A stretch of 64,000 nucleotides of DNA, from contig JAFEUB010000912.1 in the NCBI GenBank assembly GCA_024529925.1, positions 541,001 to 605,000 of the forward strand, read 5' to 3'. Source of the stretch: Ophthalmolycus amberensis. Lineage: Eukaryota; Chordata; Actinopteri; Perciformes; Zoarcidae. This document shows positions 27,768-42,200 of this stretch, piece by piece; the first letter of the stretch is position 1; every line of letters starts with the position of its first letter. The notes under the pieces are model-generated. The model saw only the letters and a list, made by a program, of their open reading frames with translations, ran no database searches and was not told the origin of the DNA. The position numbers and the translations under genes are program-made.

Positions 27768-30203
27768 AAGATGCCACTCAAGCCAAGCTCAAGCCTTTGC
27801 TGATTATCATAGAAGAGCTTAATGCTTACTCATGCCTCCTTAGTGTGGAGGTAGAATTAGGAGCCATCCAGTGACTAAACACAGACAGAGCGCCGTGCTT
27901 CCTCTACAAAGGCAGACACAAAAGATGCCTGACTGTGCACGGAGCAGTGAGCAGGGCTTGCAAAACAGCATGGCAGCCGATGGGCTCAGGCAGAGTGGTC
28001 AATGGTTTATACTGAGAGAAATGAAGAAGTTATTTTTCGAGTTCTACATTAGTTCATAAAGTTCAACACACTCAGAGATCCTGTGCATTCTCCACTTTAT
28101 ATGTCAAACCACAAGTCCTATTTAATAATATCCTTGAGGCGATGTTGCAAGTGAGTGCAAGGAAAGAAGGCTTGAGGATAGGTAAGCAGGTTGACTGATG
28201 GCTCACCGCAGACAGAAGGTACACAGAAAATCCAAAATCATTATCTGGCAAAACATAAGGCCTGACACGGGGCTCTGTTTTAATGGCACAAGACCAGTGT
28301 TAAGTGATGGGGCTTGGCCATGTGCACAAGGTCAGAGAGAGCGAATCTGAGTAACGCTGCTATTTTTCCACCATGCACTACATGGTTGGGTGAGGGAGAA
28401 TACAAAGTGGAGCAGAGTGGTTTGGTGATTAAGTACGTCTGTACTGTGCCAATTGCAGTGGCAGTTGAAGAAAATGGCTCACCAAATAGAGAGGAAAGTA
28501 CTTTTGCACTGGGCACAAAAATACCAAAGGAAAAAGCACATTTCAGTTCCAGGAGCATGCTAATATATGTTGCTTGAGATTTAAAAAATGTATGTGACTG
28601 GACGTGCTGTCTAGGTGCAGTTTGAGTATGAAAAATGTCATAACAACACACTGCACCTATAGCTGATGAAAACCAAAAATACTCTCGTTGACCACGTTCT
28701 GACCACAATGTCAATTTAGTAGCTCTTCTGGAGCTTTCTATCATATCACGCATCTTCCTCAGCAGATGTTTGCGCAGTTGACATGAAATTGCAGATGGTC
28801 AAATTTAAAGTTGTCTGTGCACTCAATGATTTGGATTAACATGAATTTGAATTGATAAATAGATATTTGAACTCCTAGAATTTAGGTGTTTGCCAAACCT
28901 TTCAAAAAACGCTATAGCTGTTCCAAAAGCAAAAAAACACAACAGCAAAAGTTTAAGGAATGGATTAGAAGGTGTGTTAGTGTGTTTATCCGCTTTAACT
29001 GAAAATGCAAAGCCAGTGCTAATGCATGTCCGGCGAACTTACCTACAGATAAAGGGAGAGGGTTAGCATTAGCTGACTACATTGTGTGGGGAAACAGGTT
29101 ACGTAAATAAATAAAAATCATAATAGCATTGATAAGTATTTTCCAACTGTTAAGGACACGGTCCTGGATGCTACTAGTGTAACTTATATGAGAGTACATT
29201 AGCGGATTTGTACTGTGTGTTATTGGATTGGAGGAAACTTAACAGTCCAGTAATGCTAGCCCCAGACAAACTCCTTATCAAAGACAGCGTTTAGTCGTCA
29301 TCCTTAAGGCCTTTCCTTTAGTAACGTTAAAAGGGAAAAATACTGTTTAAATAAACAGTTAAGCATAAATCTAAACATCTGCCTTGCTCGTCCAAGTAAG
29401 TCAACTAAACTAACAACTACGCTAACCATGCTAACAATCTTTAAAGTGACAAGACAGACGGTGTGTCTCTCTGAGCTCACCTCATATTGGTTAATTAGGC
29501 CATTGGGCTCGACGGGCTCCTCCCACTTCAGGAAGATCATGTCATCCAGCGGGGTAAAGGTGAGCGACTCTGGCGCTATGCCTCCGGGAACTACAAGAAA
29601 TTGACAGAACAAACATTTGCCGGGGAAATTGAAGTGCTAATCCCACAGTGAGCTTCTCCTGTCAATATCACAGAAGTGAATGTCACAGTGGCTCAGAACA
29701 ATGCACCACATGAGACACTCAGACGAGTGAGCAGCAGGCACAGCACATCAGATAAGGACACAGTTAATTTATGAACTGCATCAATTATGTAACCACAAAG
29801 CAGACAAGAGAAATAAACTCGAAGATGGATACTATCATTTTATATCAGTATTCAGTTGAAATATGTTGATCGATATGTCAGACACTTGCTGGTACACTTA
29901 TTTCTGAATGGCAGTGAGAGGACATTAGACTGTGTTAACAGTTTTTTTGGGCCATTCAGTTGCAGCCCCAGTCCCCATGGGCTGTGTGAGCGCTGTACAG
30001 AGAAAGACTTATGTGAGATTCAAACCTGAAGCTAAAGCAAGATCCAAAACAGCTGAGTCAACTGTTATTCTTTGAATTGACTTAGTCTAGAGGACAGCTT
30101 ATTAAGGCTTTTGGAAGAAGCGTTTATAATTGACATGTACTGTATGCATATATGTATATATATAGATACAGTATATACTGTATCTATATATATACATTAT
30201 ATA

Positions 30204-30263
<60 letters not shown>

Positions 30264-33200
30264 TCAATCACTTCAGGAAAAAAAATCTTTCTGTTGCTTT
30301 TTAATTTTCTCTTGATCTCTTTCTATCTTTCCCCGTATTGTATAGATCTTTTTCTAAAAACCTTGTTTGTTTCGATTTGTCTTCACGGTAGAATTGATTC
30401 CTCCCTCAACTGCCATGCAGACGATGTGCTGCGGCACAAAGGAATAATAGGAGATAAGAAATAAGCACAAAATCCTATCTCAGGGTTGCCAGAGACTCAG
30501 ATATACCGGTAATGTTTTCTCTGTTGTGTTATTTTCGTCTAAAAATGAAATGGATCTTTTGTAATGCTGATTCCGCCTCAGTCAGATGGTCACACTCTCT
30601 GTATTGTGTCTAAGGATGCATAGGAGCTGTTGTTAATGTTTTGCAATATCTAGCAAATTTACCACATCATATATGAATTTGTGTGGTTTACCCACATATC
30701 GTGCACTTAATTAATACTTGAAAAACATCATAAAATCTCAAAAGCAACCATCACAGCATGAATGTGACAGTAAAGTTCTGGTTGTGGCCAGTCTCAGGTC
30801 AGGATAGTCTCCTGTCTGACATTTGCTATGAATATATATATGAATAATATATGAATAGCTAAACAATTAGAGGGAATCTGCTATATTTTATTTCCTTCAT
30901 TTCCTTCATTTTGGAGGATGCAGGATGGTGCTGTTGAACTGTATACTGTGGGCGACTGTGGCTAAGTGGAGAGCAGGGTCGCCCTACAATCAGAAGATCG
31001 GCGGTTCGATCCCCTAGTCGATCCGCTAGTCGATGTGTCCTTGAGCAAGACACTTAACCCCAAAATTGCTCCCGTAGCTGTGCCTAAGATGTGTGAATGA
31101 GTTAGTTTAACTTAGACCCCGTCTATCAGTGGGTGAATGATGACAAGTAGTGTGAAAGCGCTTTGAGTGATCGGAAAGAGTAGAAAAGCACTGTACAAGT
31201 ACAGCTCATTTACCATTTATTGCATTATAATGACTGACTGTGTTTCTTTTATTTTGTCAACCCCAATAATATCAATGAGGAGAGGCTAAATTAGAGAAAA
31301 GACATCTTTTTATTCTATATCTCCTGATGCAAGTAGGATTGGTTGCAATATCTTGATGCATTAGACTGCATTAGTTTTAGCTTGGTGTGCCTACTGTATG
31401 TTCATGTTAAAGGTAATCAATTCTCTTAAAATCTTTACCATTTTGTAATGACACTTTTCATCTTTAGTTTCCCTGGCCACTGCTTCCATACTATCTATTC
31501 TGTAACCTCCGCAGGAGACTTACTGTCCTCCTCGGTCTGGAAGGCGACCTCTCTGCCCTCTTTCTTCCCCTCAGGGTTGGCCAGTGACAGACGGACATGG
31601 ATGCCGTGGTAAGGTGGCAGATCACGCAGTGTGAAGCGTGAAGCATTGCGTTCCACTGCCATGCACTCGCGCACAGTGGTGTTGTGGCCTCCGCCGCCTC
31701 CCGCCGTGGTGTAGCGGTAGCACAGGGACACTGAGTAGGTGTGGCAGCGTGTCAGGTTGAACGCCAAATTCTCCCACTGCAGGGACAACTGCCTGGACTG
31801 GATATCGGTGGCTGCGAGGCCTCGCAATGCACGCATGGGCTCTGGGAGGGAGGGAAGATTGAGGAAGAAAAAAAGAAAATTGAGTAATAAAGAAAGCGGA
31901 GACAAAAACAAGCAATGACATTAGGGAAGTCCTGAAGGCACAATACTGAATTCTAGAAAATTAAACCACAGGTGACTTCATTTTATTGTGAAATATTTGA
32001 TTTCCCAGCATACGACACTGTCACTGATCCCAGGACTACCCTAGCAGTCTTTCACTTGTTTCCCTCCTAGATGCGGCCATATTGCTCCGCCACAACATAG
32101 AGGTTGACGTGTTGACACACCCACATCCCCCATGGCAGAGCGGGAACTTGTGCCAATTGTGCTAATTAATTGGACAGGCTGTGGGTTGCTGTCGCACGCC
32201 CACCAGTCCCCGCCTCTGTTTTCGCTGAGCAAATTGGACTATCCAGTAGTTATACTTCCTTACCCTGAGGTTTAATCCACACACAAAAAAATGCCAGTGC
32301 TTTACAAGGGCACTCACTTCCGCTGGTCACTTTTACTTCTGGGTCATTGCGACGGCCAGATGTATTTTTAGAAGGCACCGAGTTAGTTCTGGTCACTGCC
32401 GGGTTAACCCTGACTTTCTCTGACTAAAAGAACAACAGCCCTGTCTTTGATATCTCCCTCAAATGTGATGGCTATAGCTGAAAGATAAAGAGAGCCTCTA
32501 TACACAGAAGCACAGACCAGCCAGTGTTCAGGAGGATGTCGGAAAACTGAAGCGAGGCTGAGTTAAGCCAAGGACATCCTCAGTGTCAATGGGGGCATTT
32601 ATTATCAGTGGCCATTATAAACGCAGTCAATTCCTTTTTGTCAAGCAATATGCTACCTAATGTATTGTATTGCTTCATTCTTTTAATAGGGCACGTTGAT
32701 TAATGGGCCAGGGAGGCAGGGAATGACAGCAGAGATATGGGGTACAGGAAGAGATCATTGGAGTTTGAGGTTACTGGCCAAGGTCTTCATTCCCGTACTG
32801 ACTCGGTGCACTCAGTGGGATTTCTCACTGCAGCACAGATTAGTGCAAGGAACTTAAATAAGGCAGCTAATGCATCACTTAGTAGGAGCTAATGCACTAA
32901 AACAAGAATTATCTAAGAAAATGGATTTTAAAGTAGCTGTGCAAGGACACATAGATATGCATGCATGTGTTGTGTTAAATAATTATTAAGTCCAGTCTCT
33001 TCATCTTTTGTTGTGTCTCTTTTCATCTTCTATTTCTCTCTCTCACATCTATTTTACATGTATGTTCAAACAGATAAACATTTACATGCTACTGTAACAT
33101 AAGATACAACAGCCCTATGCCAAGATTATTATGCACGTATTACTGCCTATGGTAGAGCAATTCTTTTAAAATGAAATTGTATGACATTTCCAATCTATAC

Positions 33201-36200
33201 CGAAGGTTTCTGCAGTCTCCAGCTTTCTCTTTTAATTTGCTGTTTGGCAGTAGGCCGTCTAGGCTGTAAATATGACCATTGCATCGATCAGAACCTCATC
33301 CATACTAATGTGACGGCAGATAAATGGGTGGGCACAGCAATCGCAAAGTAGTACACTGCGGCCAGCAAGAAATGTCAATGTTCCATTGTTCAGTGTGGCT
33401 GAGGATTGTCTTAATGATGCAATTGATAGTCTGCACAGTCTGAGAGCTAAATAAAGAGAGGCATTTAACTGCTGAGTTGATGAAAGTGCCGCCAAAGAGG
33501 CCACAGTGTGCCCATTGTGGCTTTTCTCAAAGTGGACATTTGTGCCAGCCCCTTCCCTTTGCTTCGTCCGATCTGTGTGTATGCCACGGGCATCCATTCT
33601 CTGGCACCCTGTGGCGCGAAAACTGCAGCCACCCCAACATGGCCAAAGCCCAGAGCACCATGTTGATCCTTGGAGATTGGAAGTTAGAGTAGATGTGACA
33701 GGTTCTGGTTTATTATCTCCCCTAAAACTGTGCGATGGGATAGCAGCAGGACAGAGCAGACTTGCCTTATATTGCATGCATCGGTGGAGGGTATCTGCAA
33801 TGACTGTGTCAGACGGGAAAACCCAAATTGATACAGACATGCACGCCTTTACCCATGTGCGAGCAAAAACACAAGCACACGTAAATGCAAGCACCCCAGA
33901 TGTAAACGTACAGGGAATTTTGGCTGAGAATGGAAAACATGATGGACGACATGCCAAGAAAGGCAAAGCACTTGTGTTCCAAATGTGTCTAATTTCAGGC
34001 TCCAGTGTTGGCTCCCTCTTACAGACCAAGAGCATCATGGGCAGGGGCTTTCCAGAAGGTTCAGTGACCCAGCAGCAGGATGAAGCCCATTAACGTAGTT
34101 CGGGTACCACCTGCAGTACAAATGCCCGGCTCTCCTCTGTGATTTACTTGTGGGGCTTCAAGCTGTGCTAATGCACCGTGCTGATAATCACAGCAATGGC
34201 TCATCAAGCACACCTGGATGGCCATCAGAGCCAGGCAGAGACCGTGTTCACATTCACGGTCATTAGTTTTACAGCAGCCGTACGAGGACAGTTTGACTCC
34301 GCGAAGTTGTGTATGCGTACGCCGGCTAGCCAACGTGTTTGGGAAGGATAGAAGTATTCAGCATGACCATAGAAGAGCGAGATTAGTCACGGTGGGGAGA
34401 CACAGCTCCTGGAGAGGAAATTCACTTCCCTCCTAAATACAGCAAAGGTTCCAAAATTCCCTTCTGTTCGCTGGATAATTACCACCTCCCTGAAATCACC
34501 GCAGCACCCCCACCATCTATTTTCTCCTCCTTAAACCTAATCAGGCCAACAGCAAGGTCGGACGATTAGGATTCAGCAGTAGTATGTGGGGTCAGTAGGG
34601 ATAGCAGAGACCAGATGGTTTGGAGGTTGACCAGGGGGAGCTCTGTTGTCTCGTGCAGGGTCAAGCAGGTGAGATACACCAGGCGGAAGAGGTTTACAGG
34701 GTTGCAGCCTACTGTACAGTGTATAACACATCAATACGCCCAGGTAAGGGCTGTGAACACGGAAGGAAAAACTACAAGACAGAACGATTACCAAAATGAA
34801 TTTCACCTATACAGCCTGTGTATTGAACTAGCACTGCATCTAAATGCCCTGTTTAACAGCTCAGCAAACAGCAGTATCACTTATGCCACACATGGTTGAA
34901 CAAGCTAATGTCACAGTGGTTGAAATGTAAATACTTCATTAAAGGTTGAGTTTAGTGACTTTCACAAACACCGATACCAGCAACTGAAAGCAATTTCCGT
35001 ACGCCGTGAATCTCCTCTCGCTTCAGCTCTCGCACATTCGCTCTCTCACTTTGAAAAACCACCTCTCTCTCCCCCACGCATACTCCCACACCTTCCCTCC
35101 ACTCTTACTACTCTTGCCATCGACTTTTTCCACTTTTTATTTTTTTTGTTGTGAATTTTCTGTGTCTCTTGGTGCAGGGATTGGGGAGGGAGCGCTGTGA
35201 GCTCACTCATGGTGCCCTGATGAATGGGGGGTGTCTTTGGCTGTTGAGAGAGGAGAGTAGCTTTAATATGTCATTGGAGAGGGGGCCAGGGAGCCTCTAC
35301 TGAAGCAGTGTAGGGAGACATGTGAGGGATGGTGTGTGGCAGGAAGAGACCGTTGGGCATAGAAAAGAGTGATGACCATGGAAGACTCAAATCCACAGAC
35401 TGCCTTTGGGTAACACAAAGCTCTTCATTTTGTGTGCCTGCGAACGCTGTGCACGCACTGCAGATGCAGGCAGCGGTAATGAGTGTGTGCATCTGCACCA
35501 ACACAGTACTCTTTGTGCTGTATATGTGTTCATTTTAAAGTGAGGATGGGAGTGGCTTGCCGGTATCCCACTCATCTCCCTGGGTGTTCTGTGTCTGCAC
35601 ACTGACAGATGATAGGGGTGCACAGATGAGAGCGGGGAGTGCAAAATGTTGAAGAAAAAAAAACCCTGATCGGAGGAAAAGCTTCACCCGAGTGATAGGT
35701 GAGAATGAAAAACGAATAGATTTAAATCTGCATGTTGCTGTATCTTTAGTGTAAGAGGAAGCAGGAAGCAAGCTAATAGAGCTGAAGCAATGTGTCTATT
35801 ATATAATTAGTTTATAAGAAACTACTGTATTTTTGATAATTGGTTCATTGTTTCTGTTGTTTTTCAAGCAAAGGTGGTAAAAACCAACCTGGTTCCAGGT
35901 TGTCAGATGGGAGGATGTGTTGCTTTTCTTTTTCATATATGACAGTGAGCTAAATATCCTCTGATTTTGGATTGTTTGCATAAAACAAAAGATTTGAAAT
36001 CATGTTGGGATTTTGGAATTGATAATTTTCAATACTTTCTGACATTGATAGACACAATATTAATTGATTAATATAGCACATAACCTGCAAATTAATGGAT
36101 ATAATCCTTAGTTTTAGGCTCTACAAACCTGTTATGAATATGTGAAGTTGTACAGATAGTATATTGGCCAAAGTCATGTGTCCCTCATTGTTTATTTTAA

Positions 36201-39200
36201 AACACTTAGTATCTGTTTACTGTGATTGATATGTTTCCACCTACGTCACCTACACATTTTGTCCATTTCCTTCTTGTCCATTTATTGTTCGTGCCAAAAA
36301 TGTCTATCCTCTTCAGTAGATATCAAAGAAGCCTGCTTTAGGCTAGTCACTGTCGTCAGTCAGCTGTTATCTTTTAAATAACAGTCAAGCCAATATTGCA
36401 ATATCTCAGTCTCCTCAGCTCCAGAGTTCAGAGAACGCCAGTGATAGCAAATGTGTCTTTTCTTAAGAGATAAGTATATGCAGCGACCGAGTCACAACTC
36501 GTCTATCAGCTCCTCTCTGATTGAATTTTAGCAGATTATCGTGACAGATACAGCCCCATAGTGTAAGACTCTCTGAAGTTTCGGGGTGTTGCTGTTGGGC
36601 TTTGGTACTTTGAGCTGTGGACTTTTCATGGAATTAATTAATTAAGTGCAAAGAAGACACATTTATCGGTATTATTTTAATCTAGATTAAATCTATAAGC
36701 CTGTGCAATTTAGAAAATCACAGAGCAGCATCCTGGTACAGGTTGCATTGAAGACCCTGCTGCCGCATGCTTGTGGTTTCTACCAAACAGCCAGGTGTTC
36801 AACACACTGAATTCGCTCATCCGGAGCTCTGGGGGACTGCAGCACCTTAACAGTGCACACTGTAATTCCCCTAAGCACTACACATTGCATCATGGGTCCT
36901 TTCAGAGGATTGTCTCTGCCCAATAAAAAACAAAGAGTGAATAGCCGGTTTTCTCTGCAAACATGACAACATACTTTCATATTCAGATACAGCAAATAAA
37001 TCCATGCCATAGAAGAGATGTAAGTGTAAGTAAGTAAACAATACTCCATAATTCTGCTTAAAACTAATAACATTTGTTACAATAATAAAAGCTGGGTGGT
37101 GCGTTTTCAGCTTACAATGCAGCAGCAGAAGCAACTGACCAGTAAACAGCAGTTTGCAGTATAGTACTGACAAGTGTTTGAGTGGTCACAAGAGGATTAG
37201 AGGGATAAGAATGAAAACAAAATCATGTTTATGTCTTTCTGATTTTTCCTTGTGAACTAAAATACGTTCACCTCTAACAATCCTTGAACACTTATGCTGC
37301 GTTCACACCGGTCGCGTTGATTTTTTGACGCGCTGCAAAATCGCGTCCAACGCACTGCAAAAAAGCGTCCAACGCGCCGCCGGTCGTGTTCAGACCAAAC
37401 GCCGCAAAATCTCGTAGCGCCGGAGAGGGGGCGTGGTTTATCGACTGGAAGCCGTTCACCTGGCCGCCATTACTTTCCGCTATCAACCGTGAAAGGAATA
37501 AGGACAATTGCTGCTTTGTACGTGTTGTGGAAGTCCCTCAAACGTCGGAATGCCAAACGCAGTCATGTCTGGTTCATAATATTGTTCAGAGGAGCTCCGT
37601 GGATTGTATCGAGCTGTATTCACTGTGTCTAGCAAGCCACCGGTCGCTGTTTACAGCTGTAGGAACACAACATAAACTGATTTGGCTGTGATTCAACGGA
37701 AAATAAACCGACAAAAAGGGACTCCGAAATAACTACATAATGATGCCGATTTGTACTTGTCTTCTCCGACAAAAAGGGACTCCGAAATAACTACATAATG
37801 ATGCCGATTTGTACTTGTCTTCTCCGACAAAAGGGGACTCCGAAATAACTACATAATGATGCCGATTTGTAGGCTACTTGTCTTCTCAATGGAGCTCTGA
37901 TGGATCGGTGCTAGGCTATGCTAACATCGTAGCAGCTCCACCAGCACTCAATAACGTCACGTAGACGTAAATACGGCAGCGTCTATTCATTGTTTGTACC
38001 GTATGGTTTACACACACACATGTATACACGTAGTTTGGTCCGGTCTCTATTGATATGAGGTATCGTAGAGCTCGGGGAACCCACAAACCGCCACTATTAA
38101 TTTGTCCTCCATTGTTGTTTGTGATTCAGCACCGGCAGGAGCTACGGCACTGATGACGGGAGCAGCAACTCAACGCTGATAGGCTATCGCGCCACAGCGT
38201 CACGCGATTATTTCGCAGAAGTTGAAAAATTTCAACTTGCGCGTTGGCGATTTTGCGGCGTCCAACGCGTCCACCGCGTCCACTGCACTGCAATAACGCG
38301 TCCAACGCGCCGCGCCATCGCAAAATCGCGGCGCGCCAGTCTCATCGCGTCTGTGCATAGACTTTGTATGTAATCTCGACGCGCGTCAAAAAATCAACGC
38401 GACCGGTGTGAACGCCCCATTACACCAACACCATAACCCACCATGACAGCATTAGGGCGGCCACGCCCTGTCCAGTCGTACAGTGTGTTACGAGCTCACC
38501 TGCACACTTGGTCCTGCTCACGAGAGGCGGTCCAGGTGGGCCGGTTCCTCCCTCTCCGGGCCGAGTCAACAGCACACTGACGTGGTACTCTGTGTCTGGA
38601 TCCAGGTGCCACAGCTTATAGGTGACCACGTTGACTCCATGCACCTCTGACCACGGAGACTGGCTGGCGCGGTACTCAATCTCCTTCCTGATAATGGGGC
38701 CATCTCCCAGGATAGAGTTGGTGTTGAGCTGGATGATTAGGTAAGTGGAGCCGGCGCGCAGCAGCTGGGGTGGCGCAATGGGGGATGGAGGTACTGTCGG
38801 AGGAAATAAAAAGGAGTGTTTTTCAGTTTTCCTGTTCAAACACAAGTTCAAATCGTTAAGAGGCATTTGCTGGCGGGCCCATAACACTACTCACAGTCAA
38901 GGGAGGTAAAGTTGTGGTATAAATTTCATTAATCAGTTGTATGCAAACAGATTTCTCACTATGTTTAAAGCCTACTGAGTCTTAAATGAGTCCCCAGAGA
39001 CTGCAGGGTGTGAGCAGGTCAAACTGCATCCAAATAGCAGATTAGTCATACCTATTAACAAGACGTTCAGATCCTCGTATAGATTTTTAGCAGAGTAGTG
39101 AGTGAAAAAACAGCTGTGCATGCAGTGATGCAGTGCATTGAATGTGTATGATCTGTGTAGCTGAAGGATTAAGTGGTGTACATTCTTTTCTCTGACTGAG

Positions 39201-42200
39201 TGTTCAGTCCTCAGAGCTGGTAACCATGATGAAAGAGGAGACTCTGCATCACTGTCTGAAAAGATTGCCAAACCGAGGATTAATTCCAGAGCCCACCGGT
39301 CAAATGTCACTTACTGGCAGATCCAAGCCACTGAACAATTACACGGGCAACAGTGTCAGGGAGGGAAGGGAATGCAAAAGAAATGAGGACAAAGCATGAG
39401 AAAAGATCAGAGTTAGATCTGTGGCTGTGACTAATCCTTCATCCGGCAGTGGTGCCTCTGTCTTTTATGGCGCTCCTCTCTGTAAGCTTTCAACATTACT
39501 AGCCCCTCACCTCTACTCCCGGCTGCTTCCCTTTGCCTTGACTTAGCCTGCAGCACCTCATCTTAGGGCGGTCAATGAACATTATGTCATCCATAATGAA
39601 AAAGCCGACTTTAGACCTAAGGCTAAGCAGCCAATGGGGCCAAATTTGAAATAACTCACTCGTGTATTTTGTAAGTTCACAGCTCAGTTTTTTTTTCTCT
39701 GCATTTAGTTTGTTAATTTTACACTTTTCTCAGTATATTATTAGTTTTCCTCTTCATTGATTCCCTCTCTATACAGAGCTATAGAGTGCTGCAAGGATGA
39801 GTTTTGATGGCCAACCAAGAAGTTAGCATCGCAGTAGTTCCCTCTACAAAAAATCCAAAGGGATTCTCCATTGGATTTTGGATTATTGCAGAAAATAAGC
39901 TCTGTGGCAAAAACACGTTTATGATATTTACATATTTTGTCGATGTGATGACGTTTTGTAGTCTCATTTAGCCAAATGTTAGCTACCACCTTTTAAGACA
40001 CAAAAGCTTTCAAATTCACGAGAGAGGTACCGACTGACGCATTTCATATCGTAGCACAAAATGTTAAAACCAATGACTTCCAGAGGAGAAAAATGGAAGT
40101 GCTAAAATGCTAACTCAATTTCAGGTTTTAGGACTCATTCTTTCTCAAACTAAACATTGCTCTCTGGTTAATTAAGGATTTCTTTCCAGTGAGACTCATG
40201 CTTTAAGAGGGTGAATCCCTGAAAACACATCTTCAAATGTGCTCAGGATCAAACTGTAATATGGGGCCAAAACAAAAGCCCCAGTCATACAGTACCATAA
40301 GGAGAAAGATGAGAATGTTTTATTCTTTATGTGGGGACGTAGCTGTCCACTATGGGGCAATAAGAGAGCTTCATCATGATTCCTGCATTCAATCTACAAA
40401 GTTTAAATGGGTGGTTCCAAGTCATTAAGGGAATGATTAGTCCCTTCTTAGCGGGGCAGTGTGTGGAAAGGGATTCATAAAAGTCTCGTTAAGGACTTGG
40501 TCTCAGCTCCTGTGAAACAGATTTCAGGGTCACAGGCAGTCTACTTGAACATGACTTACAACCGGGCATCACACCTACTCGTGGTGCAGAATGAGCTTTG
40601 TCATAAATAACATCTTTGTCCTGATTAAAAACCAGAATTACTGCCTCGCCGTTGTATACTTCCGTCAACCAGTCAACTTGTAGTTTACATCCATGTCTTT
40701 CCAGACTCTCCTTGAAACTGGAGAGTGTGGAGGCAGTGGCGTAGAGGAGCACAAGGGCAAAAATCAAAGCCATCTTGGAGAACCTTTGTCGCCCGCTCTG
40801 CAACGAGCTGTGGCAGATTGGCAGTTTGTTGCAAAGAGTATGAATGACAAGATCAAAGCCTGTGGGCTGTTCCTCATCCGAGTCAAGGGTCTAATGATGG
40901 AGGATGTTGTTTGCAGTAGAGAATTTAAAGCCCCTTGAGGATTTGCGATACAGGGAAATATAAATTGTTCTTGCTCGGCTGTGTGTCTAAGTTCATTGAG
41001 AGAAACAACAGAGTCACGGTCCTCGTACGTGTTCACATGCTTGCCCTATGAAGTTGATTCTAACAGACCACAGAGTTGTAGCCATGACAGTAGAGGCAGT
41101 GCTTCCAATATAGATGTTGCTGCAAAGAAGCTACAAACGTGGGCAATTCACGCACAAATCGTCCACCCAGCAGCACAGACGATCTATATAATCACCACAG
41201 TTTTAAGGTGGGCACCCAAAATTAGTGTCACCAATTTAGTATCTGATCATAGGTGAAATATGGTCACAATCTTCCCTTCCGTTGCATGGAATAATCGCCA
41301 GAAAAGTGTTTTCCCTCATTATTATTACTTAAACTTTATTGCAATCGTCATATATACAGGTACTTTCCGGAACATGAAATTTGACCTTTGCATTTAAGCA
41401 TTTAAGGAGCAGTGGGCTGCCGTGAAGCGCCGTCGGAGAAACTTTGGGTTCAGTGTTTCACTCAAGGACACTCAGACAGCAGGAGATCAAACCTCCAGCC
41501 TAGTGGTTAAAGGATGACCTGCTCTCTCAGCCACCGTGTAACACAAATTACAGATGAGGCTGCTGGGAATGTCATTAGTTTAGCAGGTATTTGAATGAAA
41601 GTATTGCAAAAAGAGAAATTCTGACCAGATAATGCCACTGGAGAAAAAGTTATTACAATGGATCCTGGTGGGGAACATGAATGTCCGTACCAGATTTCAT
41701 GGCAATCCATCCAAATGCTGTCGAGACATTTCAAGAACAACAACAAATGTCAACCTGCTCGCATGCTATTGTTGTTGAGGAAAGTAAAGGGATCGTCAAA
41801 TCATTCAGATACATCATCTGGGGATCATGAATGTCTGTACAAACTTTGATGGCAATCCACCAGACAGGTGTTGAGCTATTTCAGCCTGAACCAAAGTGAT
41901 AAAGGGACCAACCAATTGATCAACAGACCGACAACGTAGAGACTGATATTGCCATTAATACAGCGTGTTTTGCACTCTCTCTAACTCTCCTCTGCCCTTA
42001 CATCAGTCATTTAAAAAACGTAATATCAGGAGGAGCATACAGTAGAGGACAAGAAGATTGGGAACCTTTCATATCCTTATTTCCCCTTCTCAGCCTCCCT
42101 TTGCTGAGGGCTAGAATTTGTTATGCCATCAAACCATCCCACAGCCATGTCATTACTACGCTGTCAAAGTGGTGTCAGGCTGTGGGGTTGGAGTGAGTAA

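Larger units (their letters stand above)
29591..31523 (-). other. ptpru: ptpru intron 8
   Basis: Intron of 1,933 bp holding an AT palindrome and AT microsatellite (30157-30261) and a SINE (about 30949-31220). Confidence 0.85.
31842..38499 (-). other. ptpru: ptpru intron 7
   Basis: Intron of 6,658 bp, one of the longest here. It includes a PIF/Harbinger-type element (37295-38419), and long opposing open frames of unknown meaning at about 33259-34093. Nothing else was recognised. Confidence 0.85.

Noticed and set aside
28280..28753. 157-codon minus-strand frame in intron 9
   Set aside because: No domain; overlaps another open frame on the opposite strand; treated as chance.
30949..31025. Possible tRNA gene (B box ggttcgatccc)
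   Set aside because: The A/B-box head continues into a conserved SINE body and tail, and the acceptor stem is not complete, so it is a SINE head.
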